NCBI GenBank assembly: GCA_016719015.1
Contig: JADKAZ010000007.1
Coordinates: forward strand, 1 to 64,000
Direction of reading: 5' to 3'
DNA length: 64,000 nt
From: Chitinophagaceae bacterium
GTDB taxonomy: Bacteria > Bacteroidota > Bacteroidia > Chitinophagales > Chitinophagaceae
Position numbers and translations under genes: made by a program
Part shown: piece by piece, positions 17,145-25,881 of the stretch
How positions within the stretch are numbered: position 1 is the stretch's first letter
How the letters are laid out: the number at the start of each line of letters is the position of its first letter
The notes under the pieces: generated by a model
Told to the model about the DNA's origin: nothing
Seen by the model: only the letters and a program-made list of their open reading frames with translations
The model's database searches: none

Positions 17145-18593
17145 ATGTCATTACTCAGATACGAATCACAGGTAAGACCGGCACTGGTAGAAGGCGAAAA
17201 AGATTATCACCAGGTAACCGAAGACATTTGTCGCCCGGTAGAGGCCAAGCCATCTAAACTCTGGTGGATTGGATTTCTTATTTCGGCGGCCATGCTTGCT
17301 TTTGGTATCCTTTCCGTTACCATAGAAGTAATATATGGTACCGGCCAGTGGAACCTGAACAGAACAATCGGTTGGGGTTGGGATATCACCAACTTCGTAT
17401 GGTGGGTAGGTATTGGTCACGCCGGAACATTGATTTCTGCTATCTTATTATTATTCCGCCAGGGCTGGAGAACAGGTGTAAACCGTGCCGCTGAAGCGAT
17501 GACAATCTTTGCGGTAATGTGTGCTGGCCAGTTCCCTATCTGGCATATGGGTCGTGTATGGAATGCCTTTTTCGTTCTTCCTTATCCCAATACAAGAGGT
17601 CCGCTGTGGGTGAATTTTAACTCACCACTTCTCTGGGACGTATTTGCGATATCCACTTACTTCACCGTTTCCTTATTGTTCTGGTACTCTGGATTAATAC
17701 CTGACCTTGCAACATTAAGGGACAGGGCCAAGAAAAAATGGAGAAAAGTATTTTATGGCGTAGCGGCTTTCGGCTGGACAGGAAGTACCAAACACTGGCA
17801 GCGTCATGAAGCTTTATCATTAGTGTTGGCTGGTTTAAGTACACCACTTGTATTGTCAGTACACACTATCGTATCATTTGACTTCGCCACTTCCGTTGTA
17901 CCTGGCTGGCATACAACTATCTTTCCGCCTTACTTCGTGGCGGGTGCCATCTTCTCAGGATTTGCGATGGTGCAAACGCTGTTGGTGGTAACGAGAAAAG
18001 TATTAGGATTGCAGGAATACATCACCCTCGAACACATTGAGGTGATGAATAAAGTAATTGTGCTAACCGGCTCTATAGTTGGTATAGCTTACCTGACAGA
18101 ATTATTTATGGCCTGGTATTCTGCCGTGCCATATGAGAATTTTGCCTTCTTTGAAAACCGTTTGAACCTCAACAGTCCTTATGGATGGAGTTACTGGATT
18201 ATGATGGGTTGTAACGTATTGTCACCACAAATATTCTGGTTTAGAAAAATGAGAAGAAACCTGGTGTTGACATTCTTTATGTCGATTTTGATCAACATCG
18301 GTATGTGGTTCGAACGTTTTGTAATTATCGTAACTTCTGTTTATCGTGACTACCTGCCAAGTGCCTGGAGTACTTATTATACACCGACCATCTGGGAGGT
18401 TGGATTTTACATGGGAACATTTGGATTATTCTTCACTTGTTACTTCTTGTTCTCTAAGTTCTTCCCGGTAATTGCGATAGCAGAGATTAAGCATATTTTG
18501 AAAAAGAATGGAGAGAGCTATAAAGAGAAAATGGATACTGTAGAGAAACAGGATACTGAGAAATTTGCACATGACCAGGAACATGATCATTAA
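17145..18593 (+). CDS. actC: ACIII subunit ActC, NrfD/PsrC-like quinol-binding membrane protein
   Basis: 482 residues with about ten membrane segments (for example WWIGFLISAAMLAFGILSV and ISAILLLFRQGWRTGVNRAA). It belongs to the NrfD family and is one of two such subunits in ACIII; it is thought to hold the menaquinol site and possibly proton pathways. The conserved start of the mature region DYHQVTEDICRPVEAKPSKL is typical of the family. The C-terminus is polar and ends HDQEHDH. It lies between actB and actD. Confidence 0.95.
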   Translation: MSLLRYESQVRPALVEGEKDYHQVTEDICRPVEAKPSKLWWIGFLISAAMLAFGILSVTIEVIYGTGQWNLNRTIGWGWDITNFVWWVGIGHAGTLISAILLLFRQGWRTGVNRAAEAMTIFAVMCAGQFPIWHMGRVWNAFFVLPYPNTRGPLWVNFNSPLLWDVFAISTYFTVSLLFWYSGLIPDLATLRDRAKKKWRKVFYGVAAFGWTGSTKHWQRHEALSLVLAGLSTPLVLSVHTIVSFDFATSVVPGWHTTIFPPYFVAGAIFSGFAMVQTLLVVTRKVLGLQEYITLEHIEVMNKVIVLTGSIVGIAYLTELFMAWYSAVPYENFAFFENRLNLNSPYGWSYWIMMGCNVLSPQIFWFRKMRRNLVLTFFMSILINIGMWFERFVIIVTSVYRDYLPSAWSTYYTPTIWEVGFYMGTFGLFFTCYFLFSKFFPVIAIAEIKHILKKNGESYKEKMDTVEKQDTEKFAHDQEHDH

Positions 18594-18626
18594 TAAAACC
18601 AGTAATTAATAACAAGAAACCAGTAT

Positions 18627-19217
18627 ATGGCTGTAAAAAAATTTGTAACGGGAAATTTTTATGACGAAGCAGTATTGTTTCCTGCTGTGAAAAAGACCCG
18701 TCGTGCCGGTTATAAGATTCATGATGTCTTTACACCATTTCCAATTCATGGATTGGATAAGGCAATGGGCTTGCGGGATACCAGCCTTCATACAGCAGGA
18801 TTTATTTATGGGATTACAGGTACAGCCACTGCGGTTGGTTTTATCACCTGGGCATTGACAGTGGATTGGCAATTGAATTTTGGTGGTAAGCCATTTTTTG
18901 CATTACCAGCCTGGATTCCTATCACCTTTGAGTTGACCGTATTATTTGCTTCAGTGGGTATGGTGCTTACATTTTGTTACCTGTGCCAGTTGGCACCTTT
19001 TGTAAGAAAAGACCATTTTAACCCCCGTTCAACAGACGACACTTTTGTAATGGCCCTGGAGTGTACCGATAAAACAAATGATGGTGAAGCGATAAGTTTT
19101 TTACAAAGTATCGGTGCAACAGATGTTCAGGTACAATATAAAGAAACCGGCTGGTGGCTGGGTCGTTATGACAAAGACACTAAACGGTTTGAAAGAAAAG
19201 ACGAAGCAGTTCATTAA
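18627..19217 (+). CDS. actD: ACIII subunit ActD, DUF3341
   Basis: 196 residues, starting MAVKKFVTGNFYDEAVLFPA. The early soluble part (RAGYKIHDVFTPFPIHGLDK) is the DUF3341 signature; two membrane segments follow (about 58-80 and 92-118). The C-terminal segment GATDVQVQYKETGWWLGRYD is soluble. It is a structural membrane subunit at the ActC interface and has no cofactor. Confidence 0.95.
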   Translation: MAVKKFVTGNFYDEAVLFPAVKKTRRAGYKIHDVFTPFPIHGLDKAMGLRDTSLHTAGFIYGITGTATAVGFITWALTVDWQLNFGGKPFFALPAWIPITFELTVLFASVGMVLTFCYLCQLAPFVRKDHFNPRSTDDTFVMALECTDKTNDGEAISFLQSIGATDVQVQYKETGWWLGRYDKDTKRFERKDEAVH

Positions 19218-19235
19218 TAATTATATAATTAACTG

Positions 19236-19870
19236 ATGATGAAAAAATTTTGGATAATAGCGGCCTGTGCAACGTTGGTGGTTGGCATGGTTAGTTGCAA
19301 CAAAGTGAGACGCAGCCCCGGCCGTGCCTATATGCCCGATATGGCTTATAGCCGTGCATATGAAACCTATGCTTCAACAGAGGCATTGCACAATAAAGGG
19401 GTTAATTACACGGGTATGCCGGTAGCAGGTACTATTGCTAAAGGCGATATGTTACAGGTGTATACCTTACCCAACGACTCTGCAGGATATGCGCAATCAA
19501 AAAATGTTACAAACCCTTTACCTGCTTTAGATGCAAAAGAATTTGTGGAAGCTGCCAGACTGTACCTTATAAACTGTGCGATTTGTCATGGAGAAAAATT
19601 AGATGGCAATGGTCCCTTGTGGAAAGGCGGTGATGGTCCGTTTCCCAATGCACCAAGAAACCTGCTGACTGATCCTGTTGTAGCGAATATGGCTGATGGA
19701 ACAATGTTTCATTCTATAACATATGGAAGAAATTCAATGGGGACCTTATGGTTCCCAATTAACTACAAAGCAACGCTGGATGATCGTCCATTATATAAAT
19801 GAAAAGCAGGCCTAATACTGCGGGAGCAGCAAAAACACCTGTGGCAGATACCACTGCTAAAAAGAAGTAA
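19236..19870 (+). CDS. actE: ACIII subunit ActE, monoheme cytochrome c lipoprotein, with two apparent frameshifts
   Basis: Start MMKKFWII with lipobox MVSC near residue 21. The heme site CAICHGEKLDGNG and the later NSMG segment are typical of ActE. The uninterrupted frame stops at 19802 after the atypical DRPLYK. Removing one G in GGGG (19739-19742) restores PYGSQLTTKQRWMIVHYINE, the expected C-terminus. Removing one G at 19809-19810 then joins a polar tail ending DTTAKKK at 19870. The two single-base insertions in G runs make a sequencing error more likely than decay, since the rest of the gene is intact and it lies in an essential operon. The protein passes electrons from ActA/ActB to the oxidase. 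Confidence 0.85.
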
Positions 19871-19904
19871 AAGATATTATTGAAGAATTTATAAACGAAC
19901 ACTG

Positions 19905-21152
19905 ATGTCAATACGGGAAAAGTTTATAGTAACGAAGAGATACAACACCATTGCGTTGACATTAATGGTCATCGGGGTGCTGGCTATCGTTGGTTTGTAT
20001 GTAACAAATGGCGCCAAAGATGATGTGCAAAAGCAGGCCCGTTTCTGGGCATCTTTGCTGCAGAACAGTGTTTACTTTTTGCTGATAGTAAATGCAGCTA
20101 TGTTCTTTATCTGCGCTACTACACTTGCCTGGGGTGGCTGGCAAATGGCATTCCGTCGGGTACCGGAAGCTATTTCTGCTGTAGTGCCGGTTATTGGAAC
20201 TATTTGCGGTGTTATTCTTTTGCTGATTTGTTTCGGTGGCAATCATGAACTATACCACTGGACAGATACTGAGCATGTAAAACACGACTCCATTCTGAAT
20301 TTCAAGAAAGGCTTTTTAAATAAAAATTTCTTTGCTGCTTCTACGGTTATCACCATAGTGGCCTGGTCATTATTAGGCTGGAAGATGAGAAAATTATCCC
20401 GCAGCCTCGATGAAAAACCACTCGCAACCATAGAAGAAAGGAAAAAATATGTTTGGAATAATACAGTTTGGGCCGCATTGTTCATTGTTGTTTTCGCCTT
20501 AACGGTAATGTCTTCCATCCCATGGTTATGGCTGATGAGCATCGATGCACACTGGTACAGCACTATGTATAGCTGGTACACATTTGCCAGTACGTTTGTG
20601 GCGGGTATGGCGCTGATAGCACTGTTTGTGGTTTACCTGAAAAACAGCGGATACCTGGAGTACACCAACGATGAACATTTACATGACATCGGTAAATTCA
20701 TGTTTGCCTTTTCTGTATTCTGGACCTACCTGTGGTTTTCACAATTCATGCTTATCTGGTATGCAAATATTCCGGAAGAAACAACTTATTTCAAACCAAG
20801 GGCACAGGGAGTATACAGCGGAATTTTCTGGCTGATGTTTATAATCAATTTCCTTGCTCCGTTGTTAATATTAATGAGAAGAGGGGCAAAGCGAAATTAT
20901 TCAACTGTCACCTTTATGGCGATGCTGATCATTTTTGGACATTGGCTTGACTTTTACCAGATGGTTTTCCCGGGCCCGATGACAGACGCCAAAACAGGTG
21001 AGACACATGTGCCAATGATATTATATGATTTAGGTGTGGCGGTTGGATTTGTAGGATTAATAATGTTCGTAACTGGCAGAGCTTTAAGCAAGGCACCACT
21101 GCTGGCCAAGAATCACCCTTTTGTAAAGGAAAGTTTGATACATCATACATAG
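19905..21152 (+). CDS. actF: ACIII subunit ActF, second NrfD-like membrane protein
   Basis: 415 residues with about ten membrane segments (IALTLMVIGVLAIVGLYVTN and the following helices). It is the second quinol-oxidoreductase-type integral subunit of ACIII and is homologous to but shorter than ActC. The long loop before FAFSVFWTYLWFSQFMLIWYA is conserved in the family. The gene ends about 115 bases before coxB; that gap has no clear terminator, so the act and cox genes may be read as one unit. Confidence 0.95.
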   Translation: MSIREKFIVTKRYNTIALTLMVIGVLAIVGLYVTNGAKDDVQKQARFWASLLQNSVYFLLIVNAAMFFICATTLAWGGWQMAFRRVPEAISAVVPVIGTICGVILLLICFGGNHELYHWTDTEHVKHDSILNFKKGFLNKNFFAASTVITIVAWSLLGWKMRKLSRSLDEKPLATIEERKKYVWNNTVWAALFIVVFALTVMSSIPWLWLMSIDAHWYSTMYSWYTFASTFVAGMALIALFVVYLKNSGYLEYTNDEHLHDIGKFMFAFSVFWTYLWFSQFMLIWYANIPEETTYFKPRAQGVYSGIFWLMFIINFLAPLLILMRRGAKRNYSTVTFMAMLIIFGHWLDFYQMVFPGPMTDAKTGETHVPMILYDLGVAVGFVGLIMFVTGRALSKAPLLAKNHPFVKESLIHHT

Positions 21153-21267
21153 ACTATAGAAAGAGAGGGATTTTAGGGTGTTTTACTAAACAAAATACCC
21201 GGTGGTAGCTGAAGTTGCTGAGATTTGTTATTTGGAATTTTATTACTTGGCATTTAGATAAAAAACT

Positions 21268-22305
21268 ATGCAAACATTTTTCATCGTTGCAATTTTAGGA
21301 TTGGGTTTTCTGATCACTTTTCAGATAGCCAAAGCCAGTGAATATGTGGCAGTTTTGCGAGGCGAGGAAAAGGCCCGGAAACAAACCAATAAGGTAAATG
21401 CTTTTATGCTGCTGGCATTCCTTATTATTGGTATGATAGGTGTGTACTATTGCAACGAAAAACTAAAGGGAAAAATTCTTGGTGAACCAGCTTCCGATCA
21501 TGGTATTTTGGTTGACAGGATGTTGTACATAACAATTGCACTAACAGGAATTGTGTTTGTAATTACCCAGATTTGTCTTTTCTGGTTTGCTTACAAGTAC
21601 CAGGAATCTGATAAAAGAAAAGCCTACTACTATCCACATAATAATAAACTGGAATTAATCTGGACTGTTATTCCTGCTATCACTTTGACAGTGCTGGTTG
21701 GGTTTGGTATTTTTTACTGGTATAAGATTACCGGGAAGGCGCCGGAAAATGCAATGATTGTGGAAGTTACAGGAAAACAGTTTGGCTGGGAGTTCAGGTA
21801 CCCCGGGAAAGACGGTGTGTTGGGAAAAAAATATTTTAAGAACGTAAGTCCTGAGAAAAATAACCCGGCCGGTCAGCTATGGGAAGATAAATACAATCAT
21901 GATGATGTTTTCATGGAACAGGAAATGCACCTGGTTGTAAACAAACCGGTGAAACTGGTGATTAATGCCAAAGATGTGATACATGATGTCGGGTTAGCTC
22001 ATTTTCGTATGAAGATGGATGCGGTACCCGGTACACCTACTACGATGTGGTTTACACCAACATTTACGACTAAACAAATGATTGAGAAAACGGGTAAGCC
22101 TGATTTTGTTTACGAAATATCCTGCGACCAGATGTGTGGTAAAGGACACTATAGTATGCGTGGTGTGATTGTAGTAGAAACGCAGGAAGAATTTGATGCA
22201 TGGCTGGCAGCTAAAAAACCACAGTACCTGGTTGCCAACCCGGATAAAGATCCTGCTGCAGTAAAGACTGATACATTAAACAAAGTGGCGGCTGTTATTA
22301 ACTAA
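21268..22305 (+). CDS. coxB: cytochrome c oxidase subunit II
   Basis: 345 residues. Two N-terminal membrane segments precede a cupredoxin domain that holds CuA: HDVGLAHFRMKMDAVPG gives the first His, and CDQMCGKGHYSM (about 286-297) gives the C-x3-C-x3-H-x2-M set. A Gln sits where many families have Glu between the cysteines; that position binds copper through its backbone, so function should be kept. There is no fused cytochrome c domain, so electrons must come from the separate ACIII cytochromes. The gene opens the oxidase half of the respiratory block. Confidence 0.95.
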   Translation: MQTFFIVAILGLGFLITFQIAKASEYVAVLRGEEKARKQTNKVNAFMLLAFLIIGMIGVYYCNEKLKGKILGEPASDHGILVDRMLYITIALTGIVFVITQICLFWFAYKYQESDKRKAYYYPHNNKLELIWTVIPAITLTVLVGFGIFYWYKITGKAPENAMIVEVTGKQFGWEFRYPGKDGVLGKKYFKNVSPEKNNPAGQLWEDKYNHDDVFMEQEMHLVVNKPVKLVINAKDVIHDVGLAHFRMKMDAVPGTPTTMWFTPTFTTKQMIEKTGKPDFVYEISCDQMCGKGHYSMRGVIVVETQEEFDAWLAAKKPQYLVANPDKDPAAVKTDTLNKVAAVIN

Positions 22306-22367
22306 TAAACTAAAGGGGCAGACAACTTGCCTTTTAAATAAAAGAAATTTGAAATCCCCATTTTGTA

Positions 22368-22949
22368 ATGGGGGCAAAAAATAAGAATATGAGTGAAGTA
22401 TTGAATGTACATCCCGGAATGGTTGCCGCACATGCGGATCATCATGATGAGCATCATGGCCATAAGGAAACGTTTGTTTCGAAGTATATCTTCAGTATGG
22501 ACCATAAAACAATCGGTAAGCAATTCCTGATTACTGGTATTATCTGGGCTATTATCGGGGGCTTGTTTTCTGTATTGTTCAGGTTGCAACTGGGTTATCC
22601 CGATCAAACTTTTCCGATACTTGAGACATTTTTTGGTAAGTGGGCTAAAGGCGGACAAATACAACCGGAATTTTATTATGCACTCATTACCATGCACGGA
22701 ACAGTGCTGGTATTCTTTGTATTGACTGCGGGCTTAAGCGGAACTTTTGCTAACATCCTTATTCCTTTGCAAATAGGTGCAAGGGATATGGCGTCACCTT
22801 TCCTTAACATGCTTTCTTACTGGTTCTTCTTTATGGCCAGTATCGTTATGATATCATCCTTTTTATTTCCACGGGACCAGCATCAGGAGGGTGGACGGTG
22901 TATCCACCGCTTAGTGCTTTGGGCCAGGCTTCGTCGGGTTCTAAATTAG
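22368..22949 (+). CDS. coxA: cytochrome c oxidase subunit I, N-terminal fragment
   Basis: 193 residues as read; a second start at 22389 (MSEVLNVHPGM) is likely the true one. A His-rich tail (HADHHDEHHGHK) precedes FSMDHKTIGKQFLI and the first helices. ITMHGTVLVFF contains the low-spin heme a ligand. After SSFLFP (about 22868) the frame turns into QHQEGGRCIHRL, which is unlike any oxidase. Inserting one base at CCA/CGG (22869-22871) gives FPTGPASGGWTVYPPLSAL, the usual family sequence, and joins the downstream reading frame. The complete protein would be about 608 residues from 22368, or about 601 from 22389. Confidence 0.9.
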   Translation: MGAKNKNMSEVLNVHPGMVAAHADHHDEHHGHKETFVSKYIFSMDHKTIGKQFLITGIIWAIIGGLFSVLFRLQLGYPDQTFPILETFFGKWAKGGQIQPEFYYALITMHGTVLVFFVLTAGLSGTFANILIPLQIGARDMASPFLNMLSYWFFFMASIVMISSFLFPRDQHQEGGRCIHRLVLWARLRRVLN

Positions 22950-24193
22950 GAATGGATTTGTGGATTGTGAGTATGGCTTTGTTCGTGGTATCGTCATTAT
23001 TGGGTGGGTTGAATTATATCTCTACCATCCTTAACCTTCGTACAAAAGGTATGAGCATGACCAGGTTGCCATTGACTATCTGGGCTATGTTCTTCACTGC
23101 TGTATTGGGTGTATTATCATTCCCTGTATTATTATCTGGTTTGATCTTGTTATTGTTTGATCGTAATCTTGGTACAAGCTTTTACCTGAGTGATATTGTG
23201 GTGAATGGTGAAATATTGCCAAACGAAGGCGGTAGTGCCATTCTCTTTCAGCACTTGTTCTGGTTCCTTGGTCACCCGGAAGTTTATATCATCTTGTTAC
23301 CGGCGATGGGAATGGTGTCTGAAATATTATCCGTGAACAGCCGTAAACCCATCTTTGGTTACATGGCGATGCTCGGTTCTTTATTCGCTATTACTATCCT
23401 GGCCTTCCTTGTTTGGGCTCACCATATGTTTGTCACCGGGCTGAATCCATTCCTTGGTTCCATATTCGTGTTACTTACTTTGTTGATTGCGGTTCCTTCT
23501 GCTATCAAAGTATTTAACTGGTTAACGACACTCTGGCGGGGTAATATCCGGTTTACACCGGCAACCTTGTTTGCAATTGGTTTCGTTAGTTTATTTATAT
23601 CCGGTGGTTTAACAGGTATCTTCCTGGGTAACTCAACGATTGATATCCACCTTCATGATACGATGTTTGTGGTGGCACACTTTCATATTGTAATGGGGGT
23701 AGCATCTTTCTTCGGCATGTTTGCCGGTGTCTATCACTGGTTCCCGAAAATGTTTGGCCGCTACCTGAACAGCACACTCGGTTATATCCATTTCTGGGTA
23801 ACTATGATCGGCTCTTATCTTATTTTCTGGCCAATGCACTACCAGGGTCTGGCAGGTATACCCCGTCGTTACTTAGATAAAAGGGGTTGGGTTTCTTTCA
23901 ACGATTTCCCTGAGCTTGATAAAATGATTACCATCGTTTCTATTATAGTGTTTGCCATGCAACTGATGTTTGTGTTCAACTTTATCTATTCCATTTTCAA
24001 AGGAAGAAAAGTTACATCAACAAATCCATGGGGTGCCAATACGCTGGAGTGGACAACGCCAATCCGTCCTGGTCACGGTAACTGGCCTGGTGAAATACCA
24101 GAAGTACACCGCTGGCCTTATGACTATTCGAAAGATGGAAGGGAGTTTATTCCACAAACAGAGCCGATTGGAGAGAATGAGAGTAAGCATTAG
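22898..24193 (+). CDS. coxA: cytochrome c oxidase subunit I, C-terminal fragment
   Basis: 431 residues from an internal ATG (YPPLSALGQASSGSK). It carries the binuclear centre: HPEVYIILLPAMG (CuB His and the cross-linked Tyr), HMFVTG and HDTMFVVAHFHIVMG (CuB, heme a3 and heme a ligands). The remaining transmembrane helices and a polar tail are complete to TAG at 24193. It belongs to the same gene as the fragment at 22368-22949, shifted by one base. Together they form the catalytic subunit that reduces oxygen. Confidence 0.92.
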   Translation: MYPPLSALGQASSGSKLGMDLWIVSMALFVVSSLLGGLNYISTILNLRTKGMSMTRLPLTIWAMFFTAVLGVLSFPVLLSGLILLLFDRNLGTSFYLSDIVVNGEILPNEGGSAILFQHLFWFLGHPEVYIILLPAMGMVSEILSVNSRKPIFGYMAMLGSLFAITILAFLVWAHHMFVTGLNPFLGSIFVLLTLLIAVPSAIKVFNWLTTLWRGNIRFTPATLFAIGFVSLFISGGLTGIFLGNSTIDIHLHDTMFVVAHFHIVMGVASFFGMFAGVYHWFPKMFGRYLNSTLGYIHFWVTMIGSYLIFWPMHYQGLAGIPRRYLDKRGWVSFNDFPELDKMITIVSIIVFAMQLMFVFNFIYSIFKGRKVTSTNPWGANTLEWTTPIRPGHGNWPGEIPEVHRWPYDYSKDGREFIPQTEPIGENESKH

Positions 24194-24196
24194 TGA

Positions 24197-24225
24197 GGCC
24201 TCCCCCAACCCCTCCGCAATAGGGG
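24197..24225. repeat. GC-rich palindromic repeat, copy 3 (coxA-ctaB gap)
   Basis: GGCCTCCCCCAACCCCTCC followed by GCAATAGGGG. The plus strand here matches the minus-strand sequence of the copies at 7304 and 10782, so the element lies in the opposite orientation. It begins 4 bases after the coxA stop. Confidence 0.65.
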
Positions 24226-24314
24226 CTTACGAAGAGTCTGATGATGTGAATTGCTTAATAGGGTTGAAGAAAAAATATGAGCATAAGATTTTTGAAATAT
24301 AATTAGTGGAATAA

Positions 24315-24348
24315 GGGGGGGGGGGGGGGGCCCCGGGGGGGGGGTGGG
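24315..24348. other. G/C homopolymer block in the coxA-ctaB gap
   Basis: Sixteen G, then CCCC, then ten G, a T and three more G. Nothing like it occurs elsewhere in the window, whose base composition is AT-rich. It ends 14 bases before the ctaB start and would be a strong G-quadruplex if real. An assembly artefact (for example poly-G read tails) is at least as likely. The flanking gap 24226-24314 holds no gene. Confidence 0.8.
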
Positions 24349-24362
24349 AAGGCCGACAGGTC

Positions 24363-25244
24363 ATGAAGAAGATCAGGGATTATTTACAATTGATCAAACC
24401 TTCGCTGAGTATCATGGTGGTGTTCAGTAGTGTGATGAGTTTTGCACTGACGAAAGGCTCTGAGAGCTATGTGGATTTTTGGAAAATGATACTCTTGCTC
24501 TTTGCAGGTGGGATGCTGGTAACAGGTAGTGCCAATGCCATCAACCAGGTTGTTGAAAAGGATACAGATGCACAAATGAAGCGGACGGCAAAACGTCCGG
24601 TGGCAGCTGGAAGGATGAGTGCAGCGGAAGGATGGATTTTTGCCATCGTCACTGGTGCAGCAGGTGTTTTCATCCTTGGAAATTATTTCAACTGGCTGGC
24701 GGCAGGGTTGGCTGCATTTAGTTTGTTCCTGTATGCATTTATCTATACGCCATTGAAGAAAGTAAATTCAATAGCGGTGTTAGTAGGTGCGGTTCCGGGA
24801 GCATTGCCTTGTTTGATTGGTTGGGCAGCCGGCGATAATAATTTGGGAACAGGTGGTTGGGTCTTATTTGCGTTTCAGTTCTTTTGGCAGTTCCCTCATT
24901 TTTGGGCGATTGCCTGGGTGGCGCACAAAGATTATTCATCTGTCGGATTTAAATTATTACCGGCTGATGAAGGACCAACGAAGTTTACAGCTATGCAGAC
25001 CATTATGTATTCGCTGTTGCTGGTACCGGTTACATTAGCGCCTTATTATACCGGCATGTGTGATTATAATAACACACAGGGAATAATAAGTTTGATACTG
25101 ATAGGATTGGCCAATGCATTTATGATTGGAAGATGTGTGACATTGTATAGGAAAATGGATGTTAGTTCGGCAAGGAAAGTGATGTTTGGAAGCTATATGT
25201 ATTTGCCGGTAGTAATGTTAGCATTGCTATTAAGTAAATCGTAA
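24363..25244 (+). CDS. ctaB: protoheme IX farnesyltransferase (heme O synthase)
   Basis: 293 residues, UbiA prenyltransferase family, about nine helices. NQVVEKDTDAQMKRTAKRP is the first Asp-rich motif (Mg2+-diphosphate binding), and DYSSVGFKLLPADEGP the second conserved loop. It adds a farnesyl group to heme B to make heme O, the precursor of heme A for the oxidase. Heme A synthase (CtaA) is not in this window. The start is directly downstream of the G/C homopolymer block, so the upstream few residues should be checked, but MKKIRDYLQLIKPSLS is a normal start for the family. Confidence 0.93.
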   Translation: MKKIRDYLQLIKPSLSIMVVFSSVMSFALTKGSESYVDFWKMILLLFAGGMLVTGSANAINQVVEKDTDAQMKRTAKRPVAAGRMSAAEGWIFAIVTGAAGVFILGNYFNWLAAGLAAFSLFLYAFIYTPLKKVNSIAVLVGAVPGALPCLIGWAAGDNNLGTGGWVLFAFQFFWQFPHFWAIAWVAHKDYSSVGFKLLPADEGPTKFTAMQTIMYSLLLVPVTLAPYYTGMCDYNNTQGIISLILIGLANAFMIGRCVTLYRKMDVSSARKVMFGSYMYLPVVMLALLLSKS

Positions 25245-25254
25245 TAATAAAGAA

Positions 25255-25830
25255 GTGATGGATATAGTGAGTAATCAACAACGAAAGAAGATTCACCCTC
25301 ATAAGTTTACGATGTGGGTGGCTATCGGCAGTATTGTAATGATGTTTGCCGGTCTGACAAGTGCTTTTATAGTAAAAAGCAACCAGACGAATTGGGTGCC
25401 GGTAGAAATACCGGTAGTGTTTTGGATTTCTACTGCGGTAATTATTATCAGCAGTTTGACAGTGCAGTTGGCACTAAGATCTTTTAAGCAACGGGAAATG
25501 AACCAGTACCGGATGTTTATTGGTGTGACGCTGCTGCTGGGAGTTGCTTTTGTGATTTTACAGTGGCTGGGTTTCCAGGATCTGTGGGCACAGAAGATAA
25601 CTTTTAAAGGAGCCGGAGCAGGTCAGTTCCTGTATGTGATTTTTGGGTTACATGCGATACATGTAATCGGCGGGGTGATTGCTTTGATAGTAATGTTCAT
25701 TAAAGCATTTGCCGGAAAAACAAAATTGTATAGCGCAGTTCCCATAGAAGTAGCAGCTATCTACTGGCATTTTGTAGATGCGCTATGGATTTATTTATTG
25801 TTATTCTTTATTATAATCGGTGGAAAATAA
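25255..25830 (+). CDS. cytochrome c oxidase subunit III, short form
   Basis: 191 residues, five predicted helices. It starts RKKIHPHKFTMWVAIGSIVM and ends IYWHFVDALWIYLLLFF, the conserved last helix of subunit III (EVAAIYWHFVDALW). It is one of two adjacent subunit III genes, as usual in Bacteroidota caa3-type clusters. It begins 10 bases after ctaB, probably in one transcript. The protein holds no metal centre and stabilises the proton-pumping core. Confidence 0.92.
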   Translation: MMDIVSNQQRKKIHPHKFTMWVAIGSIVMMFAGLTSAFIVKSNQTNWVPVEIPVVFWISTAVIIISSLTVQLALRSFKQREMNQYRMFIGVTLLLGVAFVILQWLGFQDLWAQKITFKGAGAGQFLYVIFGLHAIHVIGGVIALIVMFIKAFAGKTKLYSAVPIEVAAIYWHFVDALWIYLLLFFIIIGGK

Positions 25831-25881
25831 GCCGGTTGTTTTTAGTGAATAGGTGATTTAATAATTTGGAATTTTTTATTT

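Noticed and set aside
17166..17200. Possible REP-derived peptide PALVEG at the start of ActC
   Set aside because: The DNA (GCACTGGTAGAAGG) lacks the CTTCGACAAG core, and the residues fit the usual ActC N-terminus.
22860..22900. Programmed frameshift in coxA
   Set aside because: No slippery heptamer or stimulatory stem is visible at the site, and other genes in the window show similar indels.
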